In this document: positions 1 to 13,300 of the stretch, piece after piece | How the letters are laid out: each line of letters begins with the position of its first letter | How positions within the stretch are numbered: position 1 is the first letter of the stretch | Source: Carposina sasakii | Taxonomy: Eukaryota > Arthropoda > Insecta > Lepidoptera > Carposinidae | Reading direction: 5' to 3' | Assembly: GCA_014607495.2 (NCBI GenBank) | Contig: CP053153.1 | Location: 6,076,001 to 6,140,000, forward strand | DNA: 64,000 bases | Position numbers and translations under genes: made by a program | The notes under the pieces: generated by a model | Told to the model about the DNA's origin: nothing | Seen by the model: the letters and a program-made list of their open reading frames with translations, nothing else | Databases searched by the model: none

Positions 1-1984
1 AAATATGTGTGCATTTCAGCTTAATCTTTTATATACTAACTGACAATTCGCACAATATACTTTTATATATTTTTATATGGCTAAATTTTAAATTTATTAA
101 AAAAAAACGAAAAGCTTTAACAGGAGAAACTCGATTTTACATGACAGGCAACTACTAGCGCTAAATCTACCTAATTTAGTTTAGACAGAGCAAACGCCGT
201 AAATTAGAACTTTATCCGAACTAAAGTAATTCGCCAGTAAGAACTGGATATAGTTAGAGGTGTATTGTGAGTCGTGATTACTGGCCTTGCACGCAATGAC
301 AACTCAATCGAGTGACTTCTTCGAATTACGGGTTACGTAAACTGTGACGAACCTGGCAAGGACAGAATGTATCCTTTTGAGGAAACTTCGTGACACAAAT
401 GTATTACCTCTCACTCTTCATGTCGAGATTTCATTTTGTATGCTATACATAATTAGCATGTACCTTACTTATACATGTTTATACACATTATTTTGGTAAA
501 AAAATCAATAAAGGATTGTATGCTCCATATCTATCTATCGCCATCTAAATTCCACTATAACCACGTGTTTATTAAATCATTCTGTTTATAATTCTGTTGC
601 GACTCAAAATTGCGGTTTAAATACTTGAAAGATCAGCTAATCTAATTCATTGACATTATCATAGATAGATATGAGACGCATCCGTAGCCATAACATATCT
701 CTGGTGGCAGTTGAGTTGAGTGTATAAACAAAATTACAAATTCTTAGGACTAAGATGATGTGATGCAAATGGCAAAATTACAATTTGAAATAAGTCGACT
801 CTGAATCGCAAATAACTTATCCAGCACAACGAGAGTTTTAACCTATGCTTGATGTCTAGGCAAATGTCTAGACAGCCAATTCAGATACCTACGATTCTGA
901 GTAGAGCCTACTGACGTATTACAAACGTGAGGCGACACTTAATATTATCGATACCTAACCTCTAAGAAAGGTTACGCAATATGTGTAGGTACATTCTTGC
1001 AACTAACGCATATACAGATGAGGTATATTCAATATTATTAGGGTCAAACTTCATGTTATAGCATCTCTGCTTAGTTGGTGATGAATCATTGTTTTTCGAC
1101 TAAAGTTCGACGCTTACTTACATTTTAATATACCATACGTATCTACATTGTAACATTGTACATTCCCACCCATTTACATGACGTATTTATTCATATAATA
1201 AAATGTTTGCAAGGTTTAGGGACTTTGTATTAGAGTTAACACTATTAGAGATATTATAATGATACGTAAGTACGTTCAGTAAATTTCGACTCATTCCGCG
1301 ACATTGTCGCTGGCGAATCTTTATACATACGAGTATGTATAGTCGTAATACTGCCAGAATATAAGAGTAAATACATCATTCTATCCTGTAAAATGACGTC
1401 TTTGACGTAGTAACACATACGCACTAAAGCCCGCATTGGGAGTGAAACCATGATAAAATCTATCCAGATAAAAGGTTTATTTTTACTCGACGGTCATTGA
1501 AGGGTATCTTTTGTTACAACTATGTTTGTTTTTACTTCGTATCGTATTCGTACCTACTAATTTTTTTACTCGTCAAAATGGGCGGACGTAAGTTATCTAC
1601 GGAATTTCCAAAGCAAAAGACGACAGATAACCAGTTTGTTTTATGTGTCATAATAAAAATTCTTATCTCAATTATAAGGAGAGATAAAATAACACACTAA
1701 CAAAAACACTTTCGAAGTCTTAATGATAGGCATATTTTGAAACCTGAAAGAGCGAATCCCCCTTAAGCATATTTAGTTGCCACTGTCCAGCTATCGAGTA
1801 GACAATCATAACTACTACTACTATTAGACAGTTGATAAAATGATTCTAATGATGTAACAAAAGCACACAGGTGGTGAAAAAAAGAAATACAGAAAGAAGC
1901 ATACCATTTTGACTTGAAGTATTCATTTGCCATATTTAGCGAAACTATCTGATCTGAAAATTGGTTATTCAAATAAATACTTAC
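1..1984 (-). other. Ogdh intron (continues off the left edge)
   Basis: The sequence after the donor at 1984-1983 is AT-rich. I searched the minus strand for the next expected OGDH segment (a Ser-Trp-Asp motif followed by aromatic residues) and found none. The short open frames here look like chance. Confidence 0.6.
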
Positions 1985-3684
1985 GCCATGCACAGAGTTG
2001 GGGTCCGACAGCCAGTTGTTGTACATAGTCTCCACGTAGGCCGAACTGGAGCCATTGAGGAAGGGTTCCGCCGCTGTTGAACTCTTCAGCCTATGGGCGT
2101 TTACTGTCACAGCGGCAGACTGTGTGTTAGAAATAATAGTTCGTCATTTACACTTTATTTGTTGACAATCAGTATCACAAGGATGATATTGTCAATTAGG
2201 AATATTTACTTTGAGTTGTACTAGATACGAAGATGGATCTTCAATAACATAAGTGCATTTTCAGTTTACACGCTTTGTGATGGGTAAGGGGGTGCGGGAT
2301 TTTCTTGTAGGTATTTTAACCAAATCATGGAAGATTACAAGTCACACATGTTTCACAATCAGGAGGCTTGGCATTCATATCTGAGTGAAACAAGTTTATA
2401 ACATTCTGAAGAATCCAATTATATAAGTAGCTTTTATAGTGTCATTGAAAACAAAACTGACCCCAGATAAAATATTAATTGCTACAAGAATAGCTACTGT
2501 GAAATAAATTGAGTAGGTATGGGTATATGGAATAATAAATAACCTTTGTATATTACTATCATTAACAATATAATATTAAGTATAATGATACTGTTCAGTT
2601 CACAGACATCAGTTTTATTTTTTTCTATTAGACACAAATGCTAACCTAACACTATGATAAGCTTATCTTTATATAAAGGGGGCTTGGCAATAAATTGGAA
2701 TATACACTCGAAAGATAAAGCATGTAAATTATTATGAAATAAGACTATTTATCAATTCATGTGACCGATTCGATTCACATGAAAAAAAAAAATTCCATAA
2801 TCCTGTAAAATAAAACAACTACGTAATACCCCGCTTTACGCGAGGGATACGTTGCTGGAAAAAATCGCGTTATGTGAATTTCGCGTATATCGAGGTTTGT
2901 GATTAAACATAGTCAAAATTTAATCATTGCCATAGAACAATGAACAAAGTCGTAGAAGTAGGATGGGAAATCCCTAATTCTTTATTCAGAATGTTCAGAG
3001 GACCCGAGGATTCCCGCGACCAAAGAAAAGTTGATGACTAAATTATTTTTATTCACAATTATTCACGTAATGCGAGGCATATTTGAACGCGAAATTTATA
3101 ATTCGCGTTATAATGAAACCGCGTATAACAGGGTCGCGTAGAGCGGGGTATTACTGTATTTCTAAGAGGTTTTTTCATTTTCAGGAAAAATTGTTACAGA
3201 CTATACTTATTCAAATTGCTGTGGGAATCTAATGCAGTATTTTCAATCACAATATTATTGATATCCCTCAAGTCAGAATTTTCACACACATATTTCTTAG
3301 ACAAAAATATAAATGGCACGGAATGCAGAGGTCGTGGGTTATATTCCCACCCAGGTGAGGAATTTTTTCCATTTCTTCATTAATAATTTTAAAAATATAA
3401 ATTTTTCAATGTGTGCCAAAACTTTATGGGATTTCCATAATATGTTTATGGTGTATATAAACAGTCACTTTAATGAGTCACATGCAAAGACGATTTTACA
3501 TGTGACACGTAAAAAATCATAAAATGTAATCCTCCCAATGCATAGAATCTCAAATCTATAGGCACATGTATATCAGTGTATTTGAATACCTTACCTGAGG
3601 TTTATTGAGCAGCCATGAGGCGAACCTCTCACTGGTGCCAACTTTATTGGAGACATTGTTAAGTACTAATCTGGCACGATGCAT
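1985..3684 (-). CDS. Ogdh: 2-oxoglutarate dehydrogenase E1 subunit, N-terminal two coding exons (partial gene)
   Basis: E1 of the mitochondrial 2-oxoglutarate dehydrogenase complex oxidatively decarboxylates 2-oxoglutarate in the TCA cycle, using thiamine diphosphate. Exon 3684-3595 encodes 30 residues beginning MHRARLVLNN, rich in Arg, Ser and Asn and low in acid, as expected of a matrix-targeting peptide. It ends CAG|GTAAGG in phase 0. Exon 2119-1985 follows a CACACAG acceptor in phase 0 and encodes 45 residues containing AEPFLNGSSSAYVETMYNNW and LSDPNSVHG, the conserved N-terminal segment of OGDH; it ends before GTAAGT. Family proteins are about 1,000 residues, so more than 90 percent of the gene, including all ThDP-binding parts, lies left of position 1. 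The coding exon has a good 5' acceptor (TTCTTTGCAG, ending at 3705), so at least one 5'UTR exon lies further right. The gene diverges from MICU1. Confidence 0.9.
2822..3156. mobile_element. pogo/Tigger-like MITE
   Basis: The ends are imperfect inverted copies: TAATACCCCGCTTTACGCGA on the left and TCGCGTAGAGCGGGGTATTA on the right. They are flanked by TA dinucleotides (2820-2821 and 3157-3158), consistent with TA target duplication. It is about 335 bp with no coding frame and sits in the Ogdh intron. The family assignment rests only on the look of the ends. Confidence 0.65.
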
Positions 3685-4471
3685 TTTGCTGTCTACTAAT
3701 TATGGATCTGCAAAGAAAAAAAATTGAAAACAAAAAAATTATTTCATTATCACTCATGGAGAACCATATTGTAAAATTAGAATGAAACATAACTACCTAT
3801 AATGTTACATTAATGTATCTTAAAATTATAGTTTTGAAGTTGCAATTTCATCAATAACATAATAATTAATGAGAAACATTGATCTAAAATCTTATTACAT
3901 TTACAAAGTATGTTATTCTGCAATAAGAATCAATCAAACAATGTCATGGCCATGGTCAATGATTAGATTTGGAAAAAAGACCCTAATCTTAACAACTTGA
4001 GACAAAATACACAGTAGAGGCAAACAATAAAATTGTTTATTTAGGCCACTCACTTGTCACAATGTCAAACAATCTAGCAGTTTGTCTACAGCTGTCTATA
4101 TGTATTAATAGCTATAATTAAAACATGGATTGTAGCATTTAAATAAATAACATATCTGAATTTAATTGTTTACTTTATTCATTCATGCATAATGATAAAA
4201 ATTTAAGATTAGTAAAGTTGGCAATAATCCAAATAGGCAATACTCTATACATGAGACCTATTCTTAGAAGAACGGCAATAGCTATACATAACTAAGGATA
4301 ATATAAACAACTTGTGCAATAAAGAATAAGAATAAATCCAATTTCATCTGGCAGATCATCTACATGCAACAATACTCATTTAGGATAAATAAATGACAAA
4401 ACATCATTTATTATGTTTCATATTTTGTTATTATAGATCTGTTTTTATTTTCCAGACCCTTACGGTTAAAC

Positions 4472-5300
4472 CCTAGTAACCAATCATGTGACTCAAGTTT
4501 TGCAGTATAGATAGATAGAAAGTTCTTTCTCCTAGTAACCAAAATTGTGAATCATGTGACTCAAGTTTTGCAGTATATGGATATGATAGAAAGTTTATTT
4601 CTACATACTGAAACGTTAACATAAAATGAGGAATAGTTACTAGGTATCCCTTAGCTTAGACTGAATTTGAATTTCATATCCTGTGATCATGGAGGCCAAT
4701 AAAGGATGTCTCTGGATTCTGGACTTCACACACTATTTCGATTATCAAAATTAAGAAAACTTTTAAAATTGTGAATCAGGTGGTGATAACCATAATTTAT
4801 AACATCTAATTAATTATTCACATTTACCTCACAAATTTAAATGCTACATTCACTTTTTGCAGCTGACAGAATTTAACAGTGACAGGAAGATGTACCAAGT
4901 ATTAGTCATAGAAATGTATACAACTATTCATTTAAGTCATTTAGAGTGTACTCACAATTTAATTTTAATGTTTGACATAGAACTTAAGGTTCGTAGCTTA
5001 TATAAGTTTACCGAGTATCTTGATGCTTTATATGAGCATTTTGAAACCATTATGATGCTTTCTAATTACATAGTTAGTGCTTAACCAATTAGAAAGGATC
5101 TTTTTTAATTACATATGCCATGGTCTGCCTACAGCATAAACTTGTGCTTAATTCCATTCTAAAATTTAATAGCTAGTAAGGAAATGCCTAGTATTTTTGA
5201 AACGTTAACATAAAATGAGGAATAGTTACTAGGTATTCCCTTATTGGCTTAGACTAAAATTTGAATTTGAATCTTCATGATCCTGTGATCTATGAAGGCC
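4472..5300. repeat. Duplicated segments in the Ogdh 5' intron
   Basis: A segment beginning GAAACGTTAACATAAAATGA occurs at about 4610-4698 and again at 5199-5300 with small differences. A shorter unit, CTAGTAACC...GTGACTCAAGTTTTGC, occurs twice at 4472-4509 and 4532-4576. Both copies are in the same orientation. Origin unknown; they may be parts of one dispersed repeat. Confidence 0.55.
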
Positions 5301-6253
5301 ATCTTATTTAGATTAAAGATTTAACAACTATTAAATAAATAACCATTAAATATCTTTTATTTTATTTGCACAAATGTCAGCTGAGCATCTGGTAATGAAC
5401 GACAAATTCTGGACTTCATAACGTTACTATAATCCATACGTGGGTTTCCTTGATTATCTGAAAATTTAAATTTTCATACTACTAGTATTACAAAATGTTA
5501 CAGTAAGAAAACCTTAAAAGCTAAGAGTATCACATCAGTAAATGGCGGCAGTTAGACAGAGTTAACTATAACATTTCCAACATGTGCAAAGTAGCTTGCA
5601 AAAATTTTGCTGTGACGCAAGAGGCCTTTTGCCGAGTTTTTGCCTAATAGTTTGGAGTACCCTGGATGCCATCTGCAACCAGGTAGTATATGCGAACGAT
5701 TCAAACAAATCGACCCTCATGTGCTACCCAGGGATACCATTACATGCTGCTATAGTTTTACGTACAAATTACACATTTCATTAATTAAATATACATTTTG
5801 GTTATTCAACGTATTATAGGGTATATCACTGTCATCTTATTTTTTTTTCTCAACCAAATGCATATACCTAAAAATTAGGTCCTCGTACCAACTATAGAAA
5901 CAGTATAGTCAATTTGATGATTCGATAACTGTAATTCAAATGACTCATGATTCTTTCCGCGCCGTGTTCTCACTAATCTCACTGGTTGATTTGCAGCCCA
6001 TTTGCTACAGAACCTTTGACAGCGAAGTGACAGTGAAATTTCAAGATTACGTACCTGAAATCTTGACAGCGATTCGACATTTTTTTTTTTTAGTTTATCC
6101 CGAAGGAAAGGCAAGGGGAACTAAGCCCATACAGCCATTATCTTTAGTAAATTGTTTCTGAATTCATGATGATGATGATGAATGGAAACGTCGGGAAAAT
6201 CCTCAAGAACAAGTGTTTAATCAAAATGAAAAATAATTGCAGAAACAACTTAC

Positions 6254-6330
6254 CTGGTCCCATTAAGAGATCGTATTCCGCCTAAAGTTTTACTCAGCTT
6301 ACCTGCGTATAAAACCATGCACACGCACTA
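6254..6330 (-). other. Candidate 5'UTR exon of Ogdh
   Basis: On the minus strand two good donors occur here: CAG|GTAAGTTG, with exon end at 6254, and GCAG|GTAAGC, with exon end at 6303. Either could join the acceptor before the Ogdh start codon (exon edge about 3704). No transcript evidence is available. The upper limit of the exon is a guess. Confidence 0.35.
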
Positions 6331-7319
6331 GATTCACATCACAAGTAATCAAAATATAACTTATCTACTAGAAAACATCACTTTACGGACACATGCAAGC
6401 CATTTACAAATAATTTTTGATTTTCACAAGAAAGTTACACCTGCACCCTTCCAGCCTTTTCCACCGTCCCAACATTTCCACAATGAAACATAATTGTGAC
6501 TGCCATTTGTAACCCATTTTCAGGTACTTTGAACTAATTAGTAGTAAATTTTTTCCAATGGAAAGGCAAGGAAACTATGCCCATGCAACCATCAAGTTTA
6601 GTAAAATAATTGATGATTAGTGAATTGTCGAAAGTCATATTCGGTTCTCTGAGTGCATTTCACCCACTCTTTTCAAAGTTCTGGCTCTGCGACTTGAGCT
6701 TAGTTTCACCCAAAGAACTTTTCTTTTTTTTTGCGCCTTTCGCTTAAAGATCGTCAAAGCAAAGAGAGAATGATACCTAGTCGTCAGCCTATTGGCCTCC
6801 CCCAACGTAGGCCTCCCCCAAGCGAGAAAATGATGACGTCACGAATTTCAACTTTGATAAACTATTATTGCGATTTTCATTTAACAGGCTATCTTAACTC
6901 GACCGAGGTACATAAACCTATGTAGATAAGTTATTTAAAAAATCTTAGCAACAGAACCATAGATAGAAATGTAAAGTACCAAGTTCCGAACAGAACATAT
7001 TCAGATTAGAGGTTTTTCTTCTTGTATTAGTTCCAGGGATTTGGTATCTCCTACATTTCTATGATTAGATCATTATAACATGGAAAAATGATGTCGAGAT
7101 AAGCTATATGGACATTGTTTCCTTGGCTAATCCCCGGGATAAATAAAAAATATTATACTGTCATACACGGCTGATTGTCAATGTCAGTGTTGTGTCAATG
7201 TCAAAGCAAGTAAGCAAGTCAACTGGAATTTTGTATAAATATTTCTGAAATTCATTAAAATTAATTAGCTATTTAGGATAGAATTAGAATAGAACTGATA
7301 CATACTGACACATTTAAAA
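6331..7319. promoter_or_regulatory. Head-to-head intergenic region, Ogdh and MICU1
   Basis: This stretch lies between the putative 5' end of Ogdh (minus) and the MICU1 start codon (plus), so it should hold both promoters. It contains a truncated copy (about 6781-6821) of the GATGAT-tailed repeat found elsewhere in the window. I could not identify core promoter elements with confidence. Confidence 0.45.
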
Positions 7320-10300
7320 ATGTATAATGTTACCCCTCGCTTATTTCGAATACCTCGGGAAATCTGTTCTTTATCCCGATTGCCAATAAAGGATTCAGCA
7401 AGGATTTGCACACCGCCGCCTTTGAGTTTACAAAAACATTATTCTACTGAATATTACCAAAACGACAATGAGCGCAAATTCTCATATAAATTGGCTTGCT
7501 ACTCCCTGATATTTGGCGCTACTGCATTCGTGACTTATAAGTGCTGGTAAGGTTTATCACTATTTTAACAAAGTTATGATATTTACTAAATACCTACCTA
7601 TTTGTTAAATCTAGACTATTCTAGACATGGTACCATTCTTATAATCTTGGGTGTGTTTTTTCAGGATAAAATCTCAAGTATTTCCAGCCATAACAGCAGC
7701 TGAAGAATTAACAGAAAATGATTGTGAAACAGAAGGGGATACTAAAAAAAAGAGATATAGAAAAGAGAAGATTGGTTTCAGAGATCGGAAGGTAGGCCCT
7801 AGTATACAATTGCCACTATTTTACCTACATTTCACTTCATTCATAAAGATATCTTAAATTACTTTTATGTTTAACATTATATTCATTTTTTTGTTGTTTA
7901 CTTTAATTTCTTTCCCATTAGATAATAGAATATGAGAATCGTATGAGATCATATTCAACTCCTGACAAAATATTCAGGTACTTTGCTACTGTAAAGTTAA
8001 CAGTCAATGAAAATACTGAAGTTTTTATGACACCTGACGATTTTTTAAGAGCAATTACACCAGGCATGAAACAACCTGATGGTATGTTTTTTATTTATTT
8101 CCAATCTTCTATGTCTTCTTGTAATTAACAATGGACAGGGGAATAACGCTCATTCTATCTCCATCATGTCTTCACAGCTTTTACAAAGTATCTGTAGTTT
8201 TTGGTAATGGTAACTAACTACCTATTTTAACATGTTTATCTAATTATAACACTGCACTGGCAAAAGTAATGTGTCTTACTTAATAATTCAAACTAAAGTA
8301 GCTTTGGCACTGTTAAGATGCCTATAAAAATTAATCAAAAAAGTATGTTGTCGTACCTACTTATGAGCCATCATGTGCTATGTAGTTCTTCCAACATTTA
8401 TACAGGGTGTAACAAAAAGGGTATGTTAACATTTATACAGAACCTATCCACAAAATTTTAGATCTGAAATCACATGTTTATTTTTAACATGGAGAATTTT
8501 TAAAAAAAGGGTATGTTAACCCTTTCTGTTACACCCTGTATATTTCAAACAATATTAAAACATCCTAAAAAGCTATGTAAATAGCATTTATGACCACTAT
8601 AGAGTTAACAAACATAACACAAACCTATCCACTGGATAGAAAATTGAAAACAGAATTAGATCCGAAATCACATGTTTATTTTTCCCGATTGTATCAAACA
8701 GGAGAATTTTTAAATATCTAGCAAGCAGGAAGTGTGTTTTTTCATACAATCTTGCAAATTTTCCTAACAAACCTTTAACTTTTCTAAAATATTGTCTTGT
8801 GATTGTTCTAATTTGTTTTGTGATTTAGGGGAGCCCGAGTCTCAAATGGGGACTTTGATTCTACAGAATGTTATGAGCAAAAAAAAGGTTCATTTTCTAT
8901 AGTGGGGGGTTTACCGTACACTTGTTTAAAAATGTAAAAAAAAATCTATTTATAGCGCGTCAGCATTTATTTTCGCTTATATTACTCATAACTATTAGAT
9001 ATTATCTGACAATTAATAGGGGGTGGCCCCGAGTGGTTGAAAAAAAAAAAAAAAAAAAGTTTTCTGTTACAAAGTGAGTGTTAAGTAAACCCTGTACTAT
9101 TCAAATATATTTCAAACATAATTAATTTTTAATATTAAAAAAAAAAACATCCTAATTTTTCTGCAGCAACTGTCCTCCTGAATCATAATCTACAATATTG
9201 TCAGACCATTTTTGTTTTGCTGCTTTCTTCACAGAAATGATCATATACACTGTTCATATTTATATTTTATAATTTATTGATTTAAAATTGTCGAAATTAC
9301 AATTATTTATGTTAATTATCACTTGCACAGCTTAATTCATAGTTGGCTCTTTGTTAAGTCAAAATACTATTAGCCGCCATTGTTAACAAACGAAAATACC
9401 TATTAATTCTTTGGTTCAGGTTTTCAATACTTAATATTTTTAATTTAGTGTTTTAGTTTTCTTATCATAGGTAGGTCAAAGGTAAAATTAAATGATTAGA
9501 AATTGGATGATAACATTCTGCTAATATCTGTATTTTGATAGATCATAGATCGTTTTTCGCTGGTATGAAAACAGAATGCAAAAAGGAAAAAAAGAAAAAA
9601 AAAAGTGGACGACAATTGAAAAAAAGAAAAAAATATTTTACTCATTTGTTTAAATCTCGCGCCACGTATTGTAACAGATAAATCTTAACAATTGTTCCAG
9701 TGTTCCGATAATTATGGTGGTATAGGTATTTTGCTACTTTTCGTGGTCGTGCTAGCCCGGCTTCGATATATTTTTAAAGCTCTGCTGTCTGGCGTCTGCT
9801 CAGCATCATGACCAGCATGAAGTGTTCATGACTCCTGATGACTTTCTGCGTTCAATGACACCCGGTGTCAAACAGCCTGATGGTAAATCTTTTAAATATT
9901 AGACACATTAGTAGCAAGCAGTTGTGACGGTGCGAAAGTAAGAGATGAATGAGAACGAAAGTAGGCGCAGCGTGGGGGAACCACAGCTCTCTGCCGTGTG
10001 CTCCACCTTTTTTCGATTACCTACAGATTATTATTTTTTTATTAACAACTTATTTTCCATTTTTGCTAATTTTCCAAACGAACCTTTAACTTTTCTAAGT
10101 ATATTATTTTAAAATTGTCTTGTGATTGTTCTACATTTGTTTTGTGTATAAGAAGACCAAAATTAAACAGCTTCCACTTTGTGTATACAAGTAGCTCATC
10201 TACTTTTCTTTTCATACAATTTTTAATACAGATAATCACTCCTCTTTCCCGGAGGGGTAGGCAGAGATCACGGATCTCCATTTGCTACGATCCTGATATA

Positions 10301-13300
10301 CCTCTTTCGCTTTATCTACTTTCATGATACTCTTGACCTGACCTTTCTTTTATAACTGCAAAATCAAAGTGCGCGATGGTGCTTTAATTTTGCTAGACTT
10401 TAAAGTAGTCTTTAAAGTATTTATTAGTATATGGTGAAAATCGCTCATTATTTTAATGTTGATTAATTTGTAAATATTATGCTCCCACAGGTTTGGGATT
10501 GGACCAGTATAGAAGATACGACCCTAAGGTGAGATGTTAATGGTTTTTGCATCATTATTTTTGTTAGTACATATTTATTTTTGCAATATTTATTTTATAT
10601 TAGTACACTGACTGGTTAATAAAATTGAATTAAATTATTCAAAAGTCACTTACTAAAAATGCATGATCTTTATGAATTGTATAAATGGGTTTATTTTCAT
10701 ATAAAATAGTAAAAAAAACTTGTTTCTCTATCTTTGCAATTTTCCTTTGTAGTTCAAAATGGTGATAGAGTTCGTATAAAATCATCTATCTATATTTTCG
10801 CTATATGTAAGTATAGGCTTCGCCGAATGAAATAGGCGGACCTGACCAGCATTATGTTTAGTCCGAGGACTCTCACATTAGTACTTTGAAATATTCATTA
10901 TGTTTTTAAATATCTAAATCCCAATGTGCTAGTGGTCGTTTTTACATTTATTTTATCTTTATACTTATGTCTTCTATGCTGCTCTGGGAGTGAAAAAATA
11001 ACGTGTAATACTACAGCTGCTTCTCTTCCCGGGCATACTGTACAAACCAGTAGAGGGACAAGAGGGTCTTGGTGTTTTGTAGGCGATGGGTTGACCACCT
11101 GTCACTACTAACCGAACTTGTACATCTCAACTATACCCTAAAAATTGGTCAGAAGTGGCACCATGTGGTTCTATCGGCCCTTAGTGCTCTGCCTACCCCT
11201 TAAGGGATAAAGGCGTGATTATATGTATGTATGTATGTTATACTTATGTTTTTCGACTTGTACTTAGTAAGGTTGATCAACGTCGTCGATGGAGAAAAAG
11301 ATTTTCTTGTAATTAACCTACATTGTCGCATAGACGACCCTAGACTACCTGCCCACGTATTGGCTATCTTTTTTGACAGTTCCTAATGATGATCACTCTG
11401 TCAACTTAATGAAATGACAGTGGCATAAAGACTTGCCTTAAGAAAATTTGGCAACAAACACATACACGCCACTTCCATTTACTAGGTTTCAATAAGTGAT
11501 CATCAACTATAAACTGTCAAAAAATTATATTCTAAAATTTTATTATTTTAAAACTATGATATATCTTGGCAGGTAGGTACCTATTGAAACACAACCGCAC
11601 TGGCACCTTCCTTGCCACTCACACCACTTTCTTCTCTTTTCAGAACATCGATGAGGTACTGTCCCTTCACCTTCTCGTTTCTCTGTCGCTCTAAATTCAG
11701 TAAACGAACTTTATTTCAGCACACACAAATTTTTCCCCTTTTTTGCCTTGGTACCGAAGCATACTTCTTAATTTAGTTGACACCATAGATATCTGACTTT
11801 AGAGTAGATTTATTTTGTTATGTTTGTTTGCCCCTTTTTGATTTTAGTTGCTGTTGAATGTCCTGCACACCCTGCATACATTTACTTTTCTAGTATCTAT
11901 CACTTGCATTTGCGATCTCTTAGTTTTTCATTGGTTCCTGTCAATGATTGATGTGGAAAATTTTGCTAATTAATGACACTAGTTAAATAGTTAAAAATCC
12001 GATTTGGAAAATTTGTAATTTTAAATTAGCCAACATAGGTACCAACTTTATTAGATTACCTACTTTTTAGGAGTGAGATGAGGTATTGTCCTGCATCAGT
12101 TCTACCTTTGCAGTGGTGTTAATCATAATATTTACTTTATTGCTGTCATTACGTTACTTAGTTGTATGGGTAGGTACTCTAAAAATGTAATATTTATACA
12201 AGATAAATTACAAGTAAATTATATAAAGAGTGATATTAAATACTATGCCGAGATTAAAATCCATCTATCCATAGCCTCTTACACCCACTGCTGAGTAAAG
12301 GCTTCCTCTTCCCTATCCTCTGTCCTGGGCAAACCTCATCCACTGCTGTCCAGCAACCCTTCGGATATCATCTGATCATCGGGCGGGTGGTCTGCCCCTC
12401 GGTCTTAGAGCGTCCCTTGGCCACCATTCCGTCACCGCCTTGGTCCATCGACCATCATCCCTCCTGGCCAAATGTCCCGCCCACCTCCACTTCAGCCTCA
12501 CGATACGCTTACCCACGTCCACGACCTTGGTTCGACATCGTATCTCCATGTTGGGTATGCGATCGATAAGCGAGATTAAAATACTAGACCAATATGATCC
12601 CGTTCATTGATACCTACTTAGGTAATTTAAATCAAAATTAGTAAATTAAGCATTAGTAATTACAAAACCACTTTAAATTAGCACCATTATTAAAACGCCT
12701 TATTCATCACGAAACAACAATTATGTAAAAAGGTACTAGTCTAATATAATCTCTGAACGTCTTTTTCATTTACTTGGTTACCGTAAATATTTCAGTTAAG
12801 TATGTGTAACATACTACTACAAACTCTTAACCAACATACTACTGCAAAGAACTATCCTTCTGATTTCCAGGAGACACTAATATGTGATGATGAGCATGAG
12901 GTAACTCCTATCTTTTTCCTACCTTTGATAGTATCTCTTATTCTTAAGCTGCAATTAATGCTATTGTTACTGTATTTTGAAAATGGTATATCAAAAGGGG
13001 TCAGTAAAGGAGTATTTCCCATATAATTGTCACACCTTTTGAGTGTCAAATTTATGAATAGGTTATCTGTTAGTGCGCTAATTTCAGGGCATTTTCCTTA
13101 TCCTACCCCTTCGGTTACGCTCTTATATTATATTACATGTAAAGTTAATTTGTCCTCACTTCATTGGTTGTGTAAACTCCAGTACATTAGCGGTCTATAT
13201 ATCTATGCACCCGCATAAATTTAATTAAATCAACATTTCAATAGTAGGCTGTATTACTCGTACATGTGTGAGTAGATAGGTGCAGTTGCGTAATATTTGT

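Noticed and set aside
1254..1451. An Ogdh exon on the minus strand
   Set aside because: The translation shows no OGDH motif and no splice sites in the right phase.
5940..6161. Small coding gene in the Ogdh upstream region
   Set aside because: Open on both strands, no recognisable domain, overlaps a poly-T tract and repeat-like sequence.
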